A DNA stretch of 64,000 nt from Lederbergia galactosidilytica (GTDB taxonomy: Bacteria > Bacillota > Bacilli > Bacillales > Bacillaceae_C), in NCBI RefSeq assembly GCF_017873565.1, contig NZ_JAGGKH010000006.1, positions 124,001 through 188,000 on the forward strand, written 5' to 3'. The notes below the pieces were generated by a model, which saw only the letters and a list, made by a program, of their open reading frames with translations, was not told where the DNA came from and did not search any database. The position numbers and the translations under genes are program-made. Below, in pieces: positions 1 to 8,721 of this stretch; position 1 is the first letter of the stretch; each line of letters opens with the position of its first letter.

Positions 1-329
1 TAAGCGACAAGTCCAACTTGTTGCAATGCCTCAGAAGGAATTTCGAGGATCTCTTTAGCGTCATGAACAGCTAAACCATACGAAAATTCTTTCGTTTGAA
101 TAACAAGTAGACGCGCTTCCATATTCATCGGGGTTGCGCTTTCATATAAAATCGTTGCTAAATCTAAAACGGGAATTAATTCATCTCTAGATCTTACGAC
201 TCCCCTTACATAAGAAGGTAGATGAGGTATGGGATTAATTTCTTCCATTTTTTCAATTGAAATGATGTACTGTACAGGGATAGCATATTCTTCATTCCCG
301 GCACTAAAAACAACACTCGTCATAGACAA
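1..329 (-). CDS. CheW-domain chemotaxis-type protein (3' part cut by window edge)
   Basis: The visible N-terminal ~109 residues read as a CheW domain: a beta-rich start (MTSVVFSAGNEEYAIPVQYI), then the typical GVVRSRDELIPVLDLATIL core around residues 40-60. CheW proteins couple chemoreceptors to the CheA kinase in the cytoplasm. It is not CheV-like at the N-terminus, but the missing C-terminus could hold another domain. An ATG lies at 323, but a TTG at 329 sits better behind the GAAAGG ribosome site, so TTG is preferred. The gene lies downstream of the YqjE-type peptidase with 365 bases between them. Family call is good; exact role unknown. Confidence 0.8.
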   Translation of the reverse strand, partial: MSMTSVVFSAGNEEYAIPVQYIISIEKMEEINPIPHLPSYVRGVVRSRDELIPVLDLATILYESATPMNMEARLLVIQTKEFSYGLAVHDAKEILEIPSEALQQVGLVA

Positions 330-694
330 TTTTTTACACAATCCTTTCTAAAAAGGGTTAGAAAAACAGGCATGACCGTTTCCCTACCGAGATTTTACAT
401 GATAAGAGAGAAAAATTGATTAATACTGGATTCGTTCCAGTGCCAAATTTTCGGTTCTTTCCTATGAGGAGCAACATCAGTTCGTCCTTTATATCTAAAT
501 ATAGGTAGTAAGACGAGTGGCTCGAAGGATACGAGTCCATTGACGTTACGAAATACAGGTTGGTACTATAGTGCAGGCTTAACCCGCGACAGAATGTCAC
601 TGATTAAGCCTGCTGCTAGAAAGGCATGTCTTTGTCTTTAGACTACATCCTTTGCCAAAAAGTTTGTACACGCTAAACAGACATTTCGCCTTAC
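330..694. other. 365-base intergenic stretch with one long hairpin
   Basis: No convincing coding sequence was found on either strand. The main structure is an inverted repeat, GCAGGCTTAA at 573-582 and TTAAGCCTGC at 604-613, 10 bp perfect with a 21-base loop. It has no T-run, so it is not a normal terminator. On the minus strand this stretch would be the leader of the CheW-like gene. No known riboswitch motif was recognised. Confidence 0.5.
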
Positions 695-1816
695 TTATTG
701 ATTGGAAACTTCCTCGATGATAGCAACAGTCATCTCCGCTAATTTACTTAGTTCTTCAACTGGCATTTTTTCATTTGTTGTATGAATTTCTTCATATCCA
801 ACCGCTAAATTCACTGTCGGTATATTAAAGCCTGCGAAAACATTGGCATCACTGCCTCCACCACTTTTTAATAATTTTGGTTCACGTCCAATTTTTTTGG
901 CTGCTTTTTTCGCTATTTCCACAACAAGATCACCATCAGAGTATTTAAAGCCTGGATACATAATGTCAATAACAGTATCGGCAGATCCACCCATTTCTTT
1001 AGCTGTTTCTTCAAAAGCTTTCTTCATTGCTTCTACTTGTGCTTCCATTTTTTCGGCGACAAGAGAGCGTGCTTCCGCTAATACAAATACCTCATCCGCC
1101 ACAATATTTGTCGCTTTACCACCTTCAAAACGACCAATATTTGCTGTCGTTTCTTCATCGATACGACCAAGTGGCATCTTAGAAACTGCTTTAGCAGCAA
1201 TGGTAATCGCTGAAACACCTTTTTCCGGCGCAACACCAGCATGAGCCGTTTTACCATATATATGAGTAGTAATTTTGGCTTGAGTTGGGGCTGCGACAAT
1301 AATATTTCCTACCTTTTCATCACTGTCAAGAGCAAATCCGTATTTTGCTTGCAGCAAATTAGGATCTAATGCTTTTGCTCCAACTAATCCGGATTCTTCT
1401 CCTACTGTAATAACAAACTGAATATCTCCGTGCTCGATATTGTCTTCTTGAATGACTCGAATCGCCTCTAATAAGGCGGAAATACCAGCTTTATCATCTG
1501 CTCCTAAAATGGTTGTTCCATCCGTAACAATATAACCATCCTTGATTGTTGGTTTAATTCCATTTCCCGGGACTACAGTGTCCATATGACAGGTGAAATA
1601 AATTGGGTCTATCCCTTGTTTATTAGCCTTTAACGTACAAAATAAATTACCAGCACCATGACCCGTCTTTTCCTTCGTATCATCCTCATAAACTTCAAGA
1701 CCTAGAGAGGAGAATTTTTCCTTTAGTGCTTTTGCAATATTGGTTTCTTGAGTCGTTTCAGAATCAATCTGTACTAACTCTAAAAATTCATTTACGATTC
1801 GTTCTTGATTAACCAT
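695..1816 (-). CDS. yqjE: M20-family aminopeptidase, YqjE/peptidase T-like
   Basis: 373-residue zinc metallopeptidase of the M20 family, predicted to release N-terminal residues from small peptides in the cytoplasm. Metal and catalytic motifs are visible in order: HMDTV near residue 76, GADDKAG near 105, GEESG near 138, and a late GGGSDANVF motif. A TTG nine bases upstream also opens this frame, but the ATG at 1816 is chosen because GGAGG lies about 10 bases before it, whereas the TTG nearly touches the ribosome site. The length fits the YqjE group. It is next to the branched-chain catabolic cluster, as in related Bacilli, and divergent from prli42. Confidence 0.93.
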   Translation of the reverse strand: MVNQERIVNEFLELVQIDSETTQETNIAKALKEKFSSLGLEVYEDDTKEKTGHGAGNLFCTLKANKQGIDPIYFTCHMDTVVPGNGIKPTIKDGYIVTDGTTILGADDKAGISALLEAIRVIQEDNIEHGDIQFVITVGEESGLVGAKALDPNLLQAKYGFALDSDEKVGNIIVAAPTQAKITTHIYGKTAHAGVAPEKGVSAITIAAKAVSKMPLGRIDEETTANIGRFEGGKATNIVADEVFVLAEARSLVAEKMEAQVEAMKKAFEETAKEMGGSADTVIDIMYPGFKYSDGDLVVEIAKKAAKKIGREPKLLKSGGGSDANVFAGFNIPTVNLAVGYEEIHTTNEKMPVEELSKLAEMTVAIIEEVSNQ

Positions 1817-2061
1817 ATACGTCAAACCTCCAAATTGTCATTCAGTAAATACTATTTATCTTACAATTTTATCACGATTTAAGGAGAAAACAACGATTTG
1901 AAAACTTAGCCAGATATAGAATTGCAAAAAAACAATTCAATTTATCGGTATAAACGGTTTATTTTTGTATGATTGATAAGGGAAAATTAAAGAATAGACT
2001 TGTATCCTCTTGCTTTTCCGTCTAAAATGGTTGTAAAGAAATAATGATGAGGTGCTTCAAA

Positions 2062-2154
2062 TTGTCCAATAAAAAAATTCAAAAAGTCGTCATTTATCTT
2101 ATGATCTTTTCTATGATAGCAACCACGATTATAGCTGGTCTTTCTTTCCTCTAG
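2062..2154 (+). CDS. prli42: Prli42, stressosome membrane anchor miniprotein
   Basis: A 30-codon gene: start TTG at 2062, stop TAG at 2152-2154. The product reads MSNKKIQKVVIYLMIFSM then IATTIIAGLSFL. This is a short basic N-terminus and one membrane helix (about residues 9-30), the hallmark of Prli42. In Listeria, Prli42 is known to hold the stressosome (RsbR/RsbS/RsbT) at the membrane for oxidative-stress sensing. A GAGGTG ribosome site lies 7-8 bases before the TTG and a terminator follows directly. It is divergent from the peptidase gene and close to the bkd cluster, a placement I recall for relatives. The reverse-strand 65-codon frame here is a shadow. Confidence 0.85.
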   Translation: MSNKKIQKVVIYLMIFSMIATTIIAGLSFL

Positions 2155-2164
2155 GGAAGTCTGA

Positions 2165-2194
2165 AGGTGAGGACTTTTTGTCACTCACCTTTTA
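2165..2194 (+). terminator. Rho-independent terminator of prli42
   Basis: Stem AGGTGAG (2165-2171) pairs with CTCACCT (2184-2190), followed by TTTT. It lies 10 bases after the prli42 stop codon, which supports prli42 as a transcribed unit. Confidence 0.75.
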
Positions 2195-2205
2195 TAATTA
2201 ATTCC

Positions 2206-2236
2206 CTAAAAATCCTGTGTATTATGTAACAACAGG
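2206..2236 (-). terminator. Terminator downstream of the L,D-transpeptidase gene
   Basis: On the minus strand CCTGT and ACAGG (2214-2218 with 2232-2236) form a short stem followed by ATTTTT. It is a weak to moderate terminator. Confidence 0.5.
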
Positions 2237-2279
2237 GTGAAGCCAATACATCCTGTAATCAGTCTTTATTAGTTGAACC

Positions 2280-2792
2280 TTACAATACTCCTTGCGATTG
2301 AGCAAGTTGTTCAAAAGATAATGAAGAATTTGTGACTAATATCTTTGTGTTAATTAGAATTTGGTCATATAAAAATTCTAATGGTTCTTTATCTAAGCGA
2401 ACACACCCTTCTGAAACATACCTTCCAATTGAGTTAGGCTGATTCGTTCCATGTAAACCATAAGTTCGTCCGTCTGTCCCCTTCGCATCAAAGCCGATCC
2501 ATCTTGAGCCGAGCGGATTATTTGAAGATCCTCCGGGAATATTTAATTTTCGATAATAGGGATTCTTGGCTTTGACAGTAACTGTAAAGAGCCCCTCTGG
2601 TGTCCAATCCTTCCTTTTACCTGTTGCGACTGTAGTTCTTAATTTTATTTTACCTTGATCGATCCAAGCAAGCTCATTGGTTTGTTTGTTCACAATAATA
2701 AGCGAATCCCCTGGTAGTAATGTGGCATCCATTGGCCAGAATGGTGTAGGAACGAATAGAAAAATCATCATCCAAATCTTCACTAACAGCAC
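2280..2792 (-). CDS. YkuD-type L,D-transpeptidase, YqjB-like
   Basis: 170 residues. Such enzymes form 3-3 cross-links or tailor peptidoglycan outside the membrane. The N-terminal hydrophobic stretch (residues 2-19) looks like a signal peptide or anchor. The catalytic signature is complete: His114 in LHGTN and Cys130 in SEGCVRL. No LysM domain is present, so this is a minimal single-domain form. It stands alone between brxB and the terminator at 2206-2236. It resembles B. subtilis YqjB in size and neighbourhood, but assignment among YkuD, YciB and YqjB is by context only. Confidence 0.88.
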   Translation of the reverse strand: MLLVKIWMMIFLFVPTPFWPMDATLLPGDSLIIVNKQTNELAWIDQGKIKLRTTVATGKRKDWTPEGLFTVTVKAKNPYYRKLNIPGGSSNNPLGSRWIGFDAKGTDGRTYGLHGTNQPNSIGRYVSEGCVRLDKEPLEFLYDQILINTKILVTNSSLSFEQLAQSQGVL

Positions 2793-2912
2793 CCTTTTTA
2801 TTTATAGCTTGTGCTAGTGACTTAGTCCCCATACATCAAAAGAACAATACTAGTAGTTCAGCCAATCAGCTAAGGCATTATAGAAAAAACTTCTTATCAT
2901 AGTGTGTAAACG

Positions 2913-2945
2913 GCAAAAAACCCTAACATATGTTAGGGATTTTCA
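2913..2945 (-). terminator. Terminator of brxB
   Basis: The perfect palindrome CCCTAACATATGTTAGGG at 2921-2938 is followed on the minus strand by a T-run. It abuts the brxB stop codon. Confidence 0.85.
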
Positions 2946-3389
2946 TCAAACTTCTTCACAATATTCATCAAAATATTGTTGAAGCTTATTTACTACAGAC
3001 ATAGGATCATGCCCTTCAATCTCGTGCCGCTCAACCATTGTACAAACTTTACCATCTTTTAACAAAGCAAAGGATGGAGAAGATGGAGGATAATCGGTAA
3101 AAAAGCTACGAGCCTTTGCTGTCGCCTCTTTATCTTGACCGGCAAATACTGTCACAAGGTGATCAGGTCGTTTATCATAATGAACAGCATGAGCCGCCGC
3201 AGGACGAGCAATTCCGCCAGCACATCCACAAACTGAATTAATCATCACAAGTGTTGTTCCCTCTTGTGTTAATTTCTCTTCAACTTCCTCAGGGTTTGTA
3301 AGCTGTGTATAGCCTGCTCTTTCCATATCTTCACGTGCCTGAGTTACTACATCATTCATATAAAGATTAAAATCCATACTCAATTGCAT
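2946..3389 (-). CDS. brxB: Bacilliredoxin BrxB (YqiW)
   Basis: 147-residue thioredoxin-fold protein of the BrxA/BrxB (DUF1094) family, which removes bacillithiol from S-bacillithiolated proteins after oxidative stress. The active-site CGC motif is Cys54-Gly55-Cys56 within [14 protein letters not shown], and the family-typical [12 protein letters not shown] and [13 protein letters not shown] segments follow. The start at 3389 has GGAGTG close upstream; an ATG at residue 5 is also possible. It lies downstream of the branched-chain dehydrogenase genes, as in B. subtilis, but with 534 bases between. Confidence 0.95.
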   Translation of the reverse strand: MQLSMDFNLYMNDVVTQAREDMERAGYTQLTNPEEVEEKLTQEGTTLVMINSVCGCAGGIARPAAAHAVHYDKRPDHLVTVFAGQDKEATAKARSFFTDYPPSSPSFALLKDGKVCTMVERHEIEGHDPMSVVNKLQQYFDEYCEEV

Positions 3390-3689
3390 TTACACTCCTT
3401 TGCACAAGCATTCTTCTTTGATATCATACCAGTTTCTGAGCCTTTTAGGCAAATAATCAGTTTTCTATGAATGTGTGAGATTTTTAAAATTCCCTGCCTT
3501 AATCCGAACATTGCTAGGGCCGCCGTTTGCTTCCGGACTCCCCCTGAATGCAATTTAGTAAGCAACAAATATTATATTTGAAAGGCATGACATAAGGAAG
3601 CGTAGCTATATTTTATGTTAGCAAATCATAAAATAAAACTTCTTCTAACAAATCCTTAAACTTATTCGCAAAAGGGGTTTAACTTTCCA

Positions 3690-3778
3690 AAAAATGGGTA
3701 TTCTAGTAATACATCTAGATCCATACCCCTAAACTCCCTAGATGTTTTGGACAGCGAATGGCTGTCCTTTTTTGTTTT
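3690..3778 (+). ncRNA. Candidate C-rich small RNA ending in a strong terminator
   Basis: First hairpin: GGGTAT (3696-3701) with ATACCC (3723-3728), extended by TCTAG (3702-3706) with CTAGA (3715-3719). A single-stranded linker with CCCCT and CTCCC follows. Then comes a perfect terminator, GGACAGC (3749-3755) and GCTGTCC (3761-3767), followed by TTTTTTG. No protein gene on the plus strand needs this terminator. The C-rich linker could pair with Shine-Dalgarno sequences, as in RoxS/FsrA-type RNAs. The 5' end is unknown and no clear promoter was found, so this is a proposal, not an identification. Confidence 0.4.
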
Positions 3779-3877
3779 TCACAGAAAATCCCTATGGAAG
3801 GCAGCTAAATCTTACTCTAAATTCGGAATAGGGGCATAGCAATGGTCAATTCCATATAAATTCGAAAATTACGCATC

Positions 3878-3917
3878 AATATAAAACAGAGCAGATAATT
3901 TTCACCACCTGCTCTGT
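3878..3917 (-). terminator. Terminator of the bcd-lpdV-bkd operon
   Basis: On the minus strand ACAGAGCAG pairs with CTGCTCTGT (3886-3894 with 3909-3917), followed by TTTTATATT. It lies immediately after the bkdB stop codon. Confidence 0.85.
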
Positions 3918-3923
3918 CATTCC

Positions 3924-5213
3924 TTAATACACAGACGTGTTTTCTTTCGGGATATTTTCAAGAATTTCTTTAACACGTTGCATAAAATGCCCACAAATTA
4001 GCCCATCCAATATTCGATGATCTAATGAAAGGCAAAGATTGATCATATCACGAATAGCAATCCCATCATTCAAAACAACAGGGCGCTTAATAATCGATTC
4101 AACTTGCAGTATAGCAGCCTGAGGATAATTGATAATCCCAATTGACTGAACAGATCCAAATGAACCTGTATTATTAATCGTAAAGGTTCCACCCTCCATG
4201 TCCTCATTGGTTAATTTTCCCGCCCTAGCTCTATTAGCTAGATCAGCAATATCTCTGGCAATCCCTTTAATCGATTTTTCATCCGCATGTTTTATTACAG
4301 GCACAAATAATTCGTCACCTGATGCAACAGCAATTGAAATATTAATATCCTTTTTCTGAATTATTTTATCTCCAGCCCACACGGAGTTGATCATTGGATA
4401 TTCCTTCAATGCTTGTGCGACAGCTTTAATAAAGAACGCGAAATAAGTTAAATTAAAGCCTTCTTTTTGTTTAAATTCTTCTTTCAAAGAATCACGGTAT
4501 TGAACAAGTTTCGTGACATCCACTTCAATCATCATCCAAGCATGGGGAATTTCTGCCTTGCTCCGAACCATTTTGGTCGCAATTGCTTTCCTTACATTTG
4601 AAATAGGAATTTCAATATCTCCCCATCCTGTTTGGATCTTTTGTTTCGGTGCAACAAGCGGATGACTTTGTGGTTTCTGGGTTGGAGTTGATTGAACTTC
4701 TCGCTCTTTGATTTGGCTCGCTTTCTCATCAACTATAGAAGTTTCACCAGATTCAATAAATTTCAATACATCTTTTCTCGTAATTCGTCCACTCTTACCT
4801 GTTCCAACGACTTGTGACAAATCGATTTGGTGTTCTTGTGAAAGTTTAAGTACAGCCGGCGAAAACCTTAATTTTTGCGCTTCGTCATTTTGATTACGCA
4901 TATGCACATTTTCCTCCCGCTTCGCACCTATTTTAGCGGTTGTCTCTTGCTGATTTTGTGCGTTATCTTTGTTTTCCACCTCAATTGTACAGATATTCTT
5001 TCCTACCTCTAAGGTAATTCCTTCCTCAGCAATTAATTCTGTAATAACTCCCTTAAAAGAAGAGGGTATTTCAGCATTCACTTTATCCGTCATAACCTCT
5101 GCGATTGGGTCATATTTTTCAACATGATCGCCTGGCTCTACAAGCCAACGACTGATCGTTCCTTCCGTAACACTCTCTCCGAGCTTGGGCATGGTGATGT
5201 TTTCCGTTGCCAA
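3924..5213 (-). CDS. bkdB: Branched-chain 2-oxoacid dehydrogenase E2 (dihydrolipoyl acyltransferase)
   Basis: 429-residue core of the branched-chain 2-oxoacid dehydrogenase complex, moving acyl groups from lipoyl-lysine to CoA. Domains in order: lipoyl domain with Lys44 in MTDKVNAEI, a linker, a peripheral-subunit binding domain around residues 115-155 (SPAVLKLSQEH...GSGRITRKDV type), and a catalytic domain ending with the DHRILDG motif. The start is TTG at 5213 with AGGAGG at proper spacing; there is no better ATG. The short-branched acyl-CoAs made by this complex prime iso/anteiso fatty acids, the main membrane lipids of Bacilli. Confidence 0.95.
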   Translation of the reverse strand: MATENITMPKLGESVTEGTISRWLVEPGDHVEKYDPIAEVMTDKVNAEIPSSFKGVITELIAEEGITLEVGKNICTIEVENKDNAQNQQETTAKIGAKREENVHMRNQNDEAQKLRFSPAVLKLSQEHQIDLSQVVGTGKSGRITRKDVLKFIESGETSIVDEKASQIKEREVQSTPTQKPQSHPLVAPKQKIQTGWGDIEIPISNVRKAIATKMVRSKAEIPHAWMMIEVDVTKLVQYRDSLKEEFKQKEGFNLTYFAFFIKAVAQALKEYPMINSVWAGDKIIQKKDINISIAVASGDELFVPVIKHADEKSIKGIARDIADLANRARAGKLTNEDMEGGTFTINNTGSFGSVQSIGIINYPQAAILQVESIIKRPVVLNDGIAIRDMINLCLSLDHRILDGLICGHFMQRVKEILENIPKENTSVY

Positions 5214-5234
5214 GATGTAACCTCCTTACTTGCA

Positions 5235-6218
5235 TTAAAATTCAGCGAGCTCACGCATTGATTTTTCGACTTTGTCGGGATTAATCAAGAAGCTTTTTTC
5301 CAAAGTTGGAGCAAAAGATGTTGCAGGAACATCTGGCCCAGCTAATCTCATAATTGGTGCGTCCAGTTCAAATAAACAATGTTCAGCAATTATCGCCGCG
5401 ACCTCACCAATCACACTGCCTTCTTTATTGTCCTCCGTAATAAGTAATACCTTACCTGTCTTAGCCGCTGCCTCTATAATAGCTTGTTGATCAAGCGGAT
5501 AAACTGTTCTCAAATCAAGAATATGTGCTTCTATTCCTTCATCTGCCAAACGTTCGGCTGCTTGGAGAGCAAAATGCACACATAGGCCATAGGTAATAAC
5601 CGTAATATCATCACCTTCTCTTTTTACATCAGCCTTTCCAATTGGCAATACATAATCCTCCGTTGGAACCTCTCCTTTAATCATCCGATAAGCTCTTTTA
5701 TGTTCTAAAAATAGGACAGGATCTTCGTCGCGAACAGCTGCTTTTAATAATCCTTTTATATCATAAGGGGTAGACGGCATGACAACTTTCAAACCTGGCT
5801 GGTTGGCAAAAATCGCTTCAATTGATTGAGAATGGTATAACCCACCCCCAACTCCTCCACCATAGGGTGCCCGAATAACTATTGGGCAACTCCAATCATT
5901 ATTAGAACGGTAGCGAATCCTAGCTGCTTCTGAAATGATTTGATTAACCGCCGGCATAATAAAGTCAGCAAACTGCATTTCTGCAATAGGTCTATACCCG
6001 TACATTGCCGCCCCAATTCCTACACCAGCAATAGCAGATTCAGCTAGTGGGGTATCTATGACTCGATTTTCACCAAATTGATCATACAGACCTTGGGTTG
6101 CCTTAAAAACGCCCCCTTTTTTACCAACATCCTCCCCAAGTATAAAGACTTTTTCGTCTCGCTCCATCTCTTCCTTCATAGCTAGAGTAACAGCTTCAAT
6201 ATAAGATAGGACCGTCAT
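5235..6218 (-). CDS. bkdAB: Branched-chain 2-oxoacid dehydrogenase E1 beta subunit
   Basis: 327 residues, the same length as B. subtilis BkdAB. With the alpha subunit it forms the thiamine-diphosphate E1 that decarboxylates 2-oxoisovalerate, 2-oxoisocaproate and 2-oxo-3-methylvalerate. Family-typical stretches are visible: FILGEDVGKKGGVF, RYRSNNDWSCPIVIRAPYGG, and the C-terminal MRELAEF. The ATG at 6218 is chosen over an upstream in-frame ATG at 6248 because it has GGGGGA at good spacing and matches the family N-terminus (MTVLSYIEA). Only a few bases separate it from bkdAA. Confidence 0.96.
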   Translation of the reverse strand: MTVLSYIEAVTLAMKEEMERDEKVFILGEDVGKKGGVFKATQGLYDQFGENRVIDTPLAESAIAGVGIGAAMYGYRPIAEMQFADFIMPAVNQIISEAARIRYRSNNDWSCPIVIRAPYGGGVGGGLYHSQSIEAIFANQPGLKVVMPSTPYDIKGLLKAAVRDEDPVLFLEHKRAYRMIKGEVPTEDYVLPIGKADVKREGDDITVITYGLCVHFALQAAERLADEGIEAHILDLRTVYPLDQQAIIEAAAKTGKVLLITEDNKEGSVIGEVAAIIAEHCLFELDAPIMRLAGPDVPATSFAPTLEKSFLINPDKVEKSMRELAEF

Positions 6219-6222
6219 AGTT

Positions 6223-7230
6223 TCATTCCCCCTGTTTTTCCGCTGCATAAACGAAATCTAGAATTGTATCCGGGTCCGGATATGGTGCATTTTCCGCGTA
6301 TTCCGTTGCCTCGTTTACTTGTCTAATCACACGACCTTGTATTTCTTTTTCTATATCTTCAGTCAAAACGCCCACTTCAGTTAAATAACGATTAAATAAT
6401 GAAATAGGGTCATTTTCCTGTATTTGGGCTAACTCTTCCTCCGAACGATAATGACGATGATCATCATCTGATGAATGAGGAGTATTCCGCTGTGTCATTG
6501 TCTCAATCAATGTAGGACCTTCCCCACGCTTTGCTCGTTCAGCAGCAATCTTTACTGCCTCATACACAGCTAGTGGATCTTGTCCATCAACCGTGAATCC
6601 CGGCATGCCGTATCCTTGAGCACGATCAGCAACTTGCTTACAAGCTAATTGTTTCTCAACAGGGACGGAAATCGCATATTGGTTATTTTCACACATAAAG
6701 ATGACCGGTAATTTATGAACGCCAGCAAAATTGGCTCCTTCATGAAAATCACCTTGGTTCGATGAACCTTCACCAAAGGTAACAAAGGAAACTATATCAT
6801 CACCCTTCATACGTGCGGCAAGAGCGATCCCAACGGCATGTGGAACTTGGGTTGTGACAGGAGAGGAGCCTGTGACAATTCTATTTTTCTTATCACCAAA
6901 ATGACCTGGCATTTGTCTTCCACCTGAGTTAGGGTCTTCCGCTTTAGCAAAACTTGAAAGCATGATATCCTTAGCTGTCATGCCAAATGAAAGTACAACC
7001 CCAAGATCACGATAATAAGGTAAAATATAATCCTTTTCACGATTCAAGGCAAATGCTGCTCCCACTTGTGCAGCTTCTTGCCCTTGACAAGAAACGACAA
7101 AGGAGATTTTTCCAGCACGATTCAAGAGCCACATTCGCTCATCTAGTCGCCTTGCCATTAGCATTGTTTCATAAATTTCCAAGACATCTTCATTACTAAG
7201 CCCTAGCTCAGCATGACGGGTTTTTGTCAC
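6223..7230 (-). CDS. bkdAA: Branched-chain 2-oxoacid dehydrogenase E1 alpha subunit
   Basis: 335-residue thiamine-diphosphate-binding E1 alpha subunit. The ThDP-binding region shows GDFHEG (GEGSSNQGDFHEGANFA) and CENNQYAIS. The phosphorylation-loop-like segment with SSDDDHRHY is present. Start GTG at 7230 follows GGGAGGGATTTAT. It acts with bkdAB, bkdB and lpdV, which follow or precede it on the same strand. Confidence 0.96.
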   Translation of the reverse strand: MTKTRHAELGLSNEDVLEIYETMLMARRLDERMWLLNRAGKISFVVSCQGQEAAQVGAAFALNREKDYILPYYRDLGVVLSFGMTAKDIMLSSFAKAEDPNSGGRQMPGHFGDKKNRIVTGSSPVTTQVPHAVGIALAARMKGDDIVSFVTFGEGSSNQGDFHEGANFAGVHKLPVIFMCENNQYAISVPVEKQLACKQVADRAQGYGMPGFTVDGQDPLAVYEAVKIAAERAKRGEGPTLIETMTQRNTPHSSDDDHRHYRSEEELAQIQENDPISLFNRYLTEVGVLTEDIEKEIQGRVIRQVNEATEYAENAPYPDPDTILDFVYAAEKQGE

Positions 7231-7264
7231 ATAAATCCCTCCCTAAATTTGACTATATACATTC

Positions 7265-8683
7265 TTATATATGAATTGCTGCGCGATCAACAGCTAATGC
7301 AGCTTCACCGATTGTTTCACTTAGTGACGGATGTGGATGAATCATTGTGCCAACCTCCCATGGAGTTGCATCAAGTACATGAGCTAAGCCGGCTTCAGAA
7401 ATTAAGTCTGTCACATTCGGGCCAATCATATGAACTCCTAATAAATCCTGGTTTTCTCGATTCGCTATAATTTTAACAAAACCTGTCGTATCACCCAAAA
7501 CTAGAGCTTTTCCATTTGCGATAAAAGGGAATTTTCCTATTTTAACTTTAAACCCTTTATTCAAGGCTTCTTTTTCTGTCAAACCGATACTAGCAACCTC
7601 AGGAGAACTGTAAACACATCTAGGCACATTTTGATAATCAAGAGGAGATGGATTCAATCCAGCGATATGTTCAACGGCTAAAATTCCCTCGTGTGAAGCG
7701 ACATGAGCGAGTTGTAACCCACCAATAATATCTCCAATCGCATATATATGCGATTCTTGGGTTTGCATATTGCGATTTACTTGTATAAAATTCTTTTCCA
7801 AACGAATGTCTGTGTTTTGCAAGCCGAGTTGGGAGATATTCGCCTCTCTTCCAACAGAAACGAGGATCTTTTCGCCGGTAAAGCTCTTTATCCCCTCACC
7901 TGTCTCGACTTGAATTGTCGCTCCATCGCTGCTTTTCTGAACCGTTTCAGCTAATACTTTTGCATTCGTGATAAATTTAATTCCTTTCTTTTCAAGCACT
8001 TTAGCAAGTTCTCGAGAAATATCCTTGTCTTCGTTAGGCAGTATATGATCCGCATACTCTAATACAGTCACTTCCACTCCAAAATCTACAAGCATTGAAG
8101 CCCACTCTATACCAATGGCGCCCCCACCAATAATTAAAATTGATTTAGGCAATTGCGTTAGTTCTAGGGCATGTTCAGAGGTTAACACCGTGTCACCATC
8201 TATTTCTAATCCAGGTAAAGTTCGTGGTTTGGAGCCCGTTGCAAGGATTAGGTTTTTCGGAATTAAAAGCTCATTATCATCTTCTAATTCGACAGACACT
8301 GTTCCAGGTAATGGTGAAAAAATAGAAGGCCCTAAAATCGTACCTATCCCGTTATAAACATCGATATTTCCCTTTTCAATAAGATGCTGAACACCTTTAA
8401 ATAATTGGTTTACTATCTTATTTTTTCTCTCTTGCACTCTTTCAATATGCAAATGCACATGATCCGTACTGATGCCAAATTCAATACTTCGCTTTGCCAA
8501 AGAGAAAACTTCAGCACTTCGAAGCATGGCCTTACTTGGAATACATCCCTTATGTAAACATGTACCACCAAGTTTATCTTGTTCTACAATAGCCGTTTTC
8601 AATCCTAGCTGTGAGGCACGGATAGCCGCTACATAACCACCTGTTCCGCCTCCCAAGATTACTAAATCATATTCAGTAGCCAT
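7265..8683 (-). CDS. lpdV: Dihydrolipoyl dehydrogenase (E3) of the branched-chain complex
   Basis: 472-residue FAD/NAD flavoprotein that reoxidises the lipoyl groups of E2. It starts with a GGGTGG dinucleotide-binding motif (residues 11-16), has the redox-active disulfide Cys42/Cys47 in GGTCLHKGC, a second nucleotide-binding motif (IIGGGAIGIE), and the C-terminal His-Glu motif in HPHPSLSE. In B. subtilis buk normally sits between bcd and lpdV; here lpdV follows bcd directly with a 38-base gap. It is most likely specific to this complex rather than pyruvate dehydrogenase, judging from context. Confidence 0.95.
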   Translation of the reverse strand: MATEYDLVILGGGTGGYVAAIRASQLGLKTAIVEQDKLGGTCLHKGCIPSKAMLRSAEVFSLAKRSIEFGISTDHVHLHIERVQERKNKIVNQLFKGVQHLIEKGNIDVYNGIGTILGPSIFSPLPGTVSVELEDDNELLIPKNLILATGSKPRTLPGLEIDGDTVLTSEHALELTQLPKSILIIGGGAIGIEWASMLVDFGVEVTVLEYADHILPNEDKDISRELAKVLEKKGIKFITNAKVLAETVQKSSDGATIQVETGEGIKSFTGEKILVSVGREANISQLGLQNTDIRLEKNFIQVNRNMQTQESHIYAIGDIIGGLQLAHVASHEGILAVEHIAGLNPSPLDYQNVPRCVYSSPEVASIGLTEKEALNKGFKVKIGKFPFIANGKALVLGDTTGFVKIIANRENQDLLGVHMIGPNVTDLISEAGLAHVLDATPWEVGTMIHPHPSLSETIGEAALAVDRAAIHI

Positions 8684-8721
8684 TCAATATCCCTCACTTA
8701 TAAGTTTGTACGATCCTCAAA

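Larger units (their letters stand above)
3390..3923. other. Gene-free stretch between brxB and bkdB
   Basis: No credible protein gene. The left part (3485-3550) is locally GC-rich. The middle (3690-3778) contains a compact two-hairpin structure that could be a small RNA (listed separately). The right end carries the bkdB terminator. Confidence 0.5.

Noticed and set aside
358-600. 80-codon minus-strand frame
   Set aside because: No ribosome site, odd composition and it spans a 10-bp hairpin; not conserved-looking.
1987-2184. 65-codon minus-strand frame
   Set aside because: It is the antisense shadow of prli42 and its terminator.
3380-3568. 62-codon minus-strand frame before brxB
   Set aside because: No family resemblance or ribosome site; likely leader sequence of brxB.
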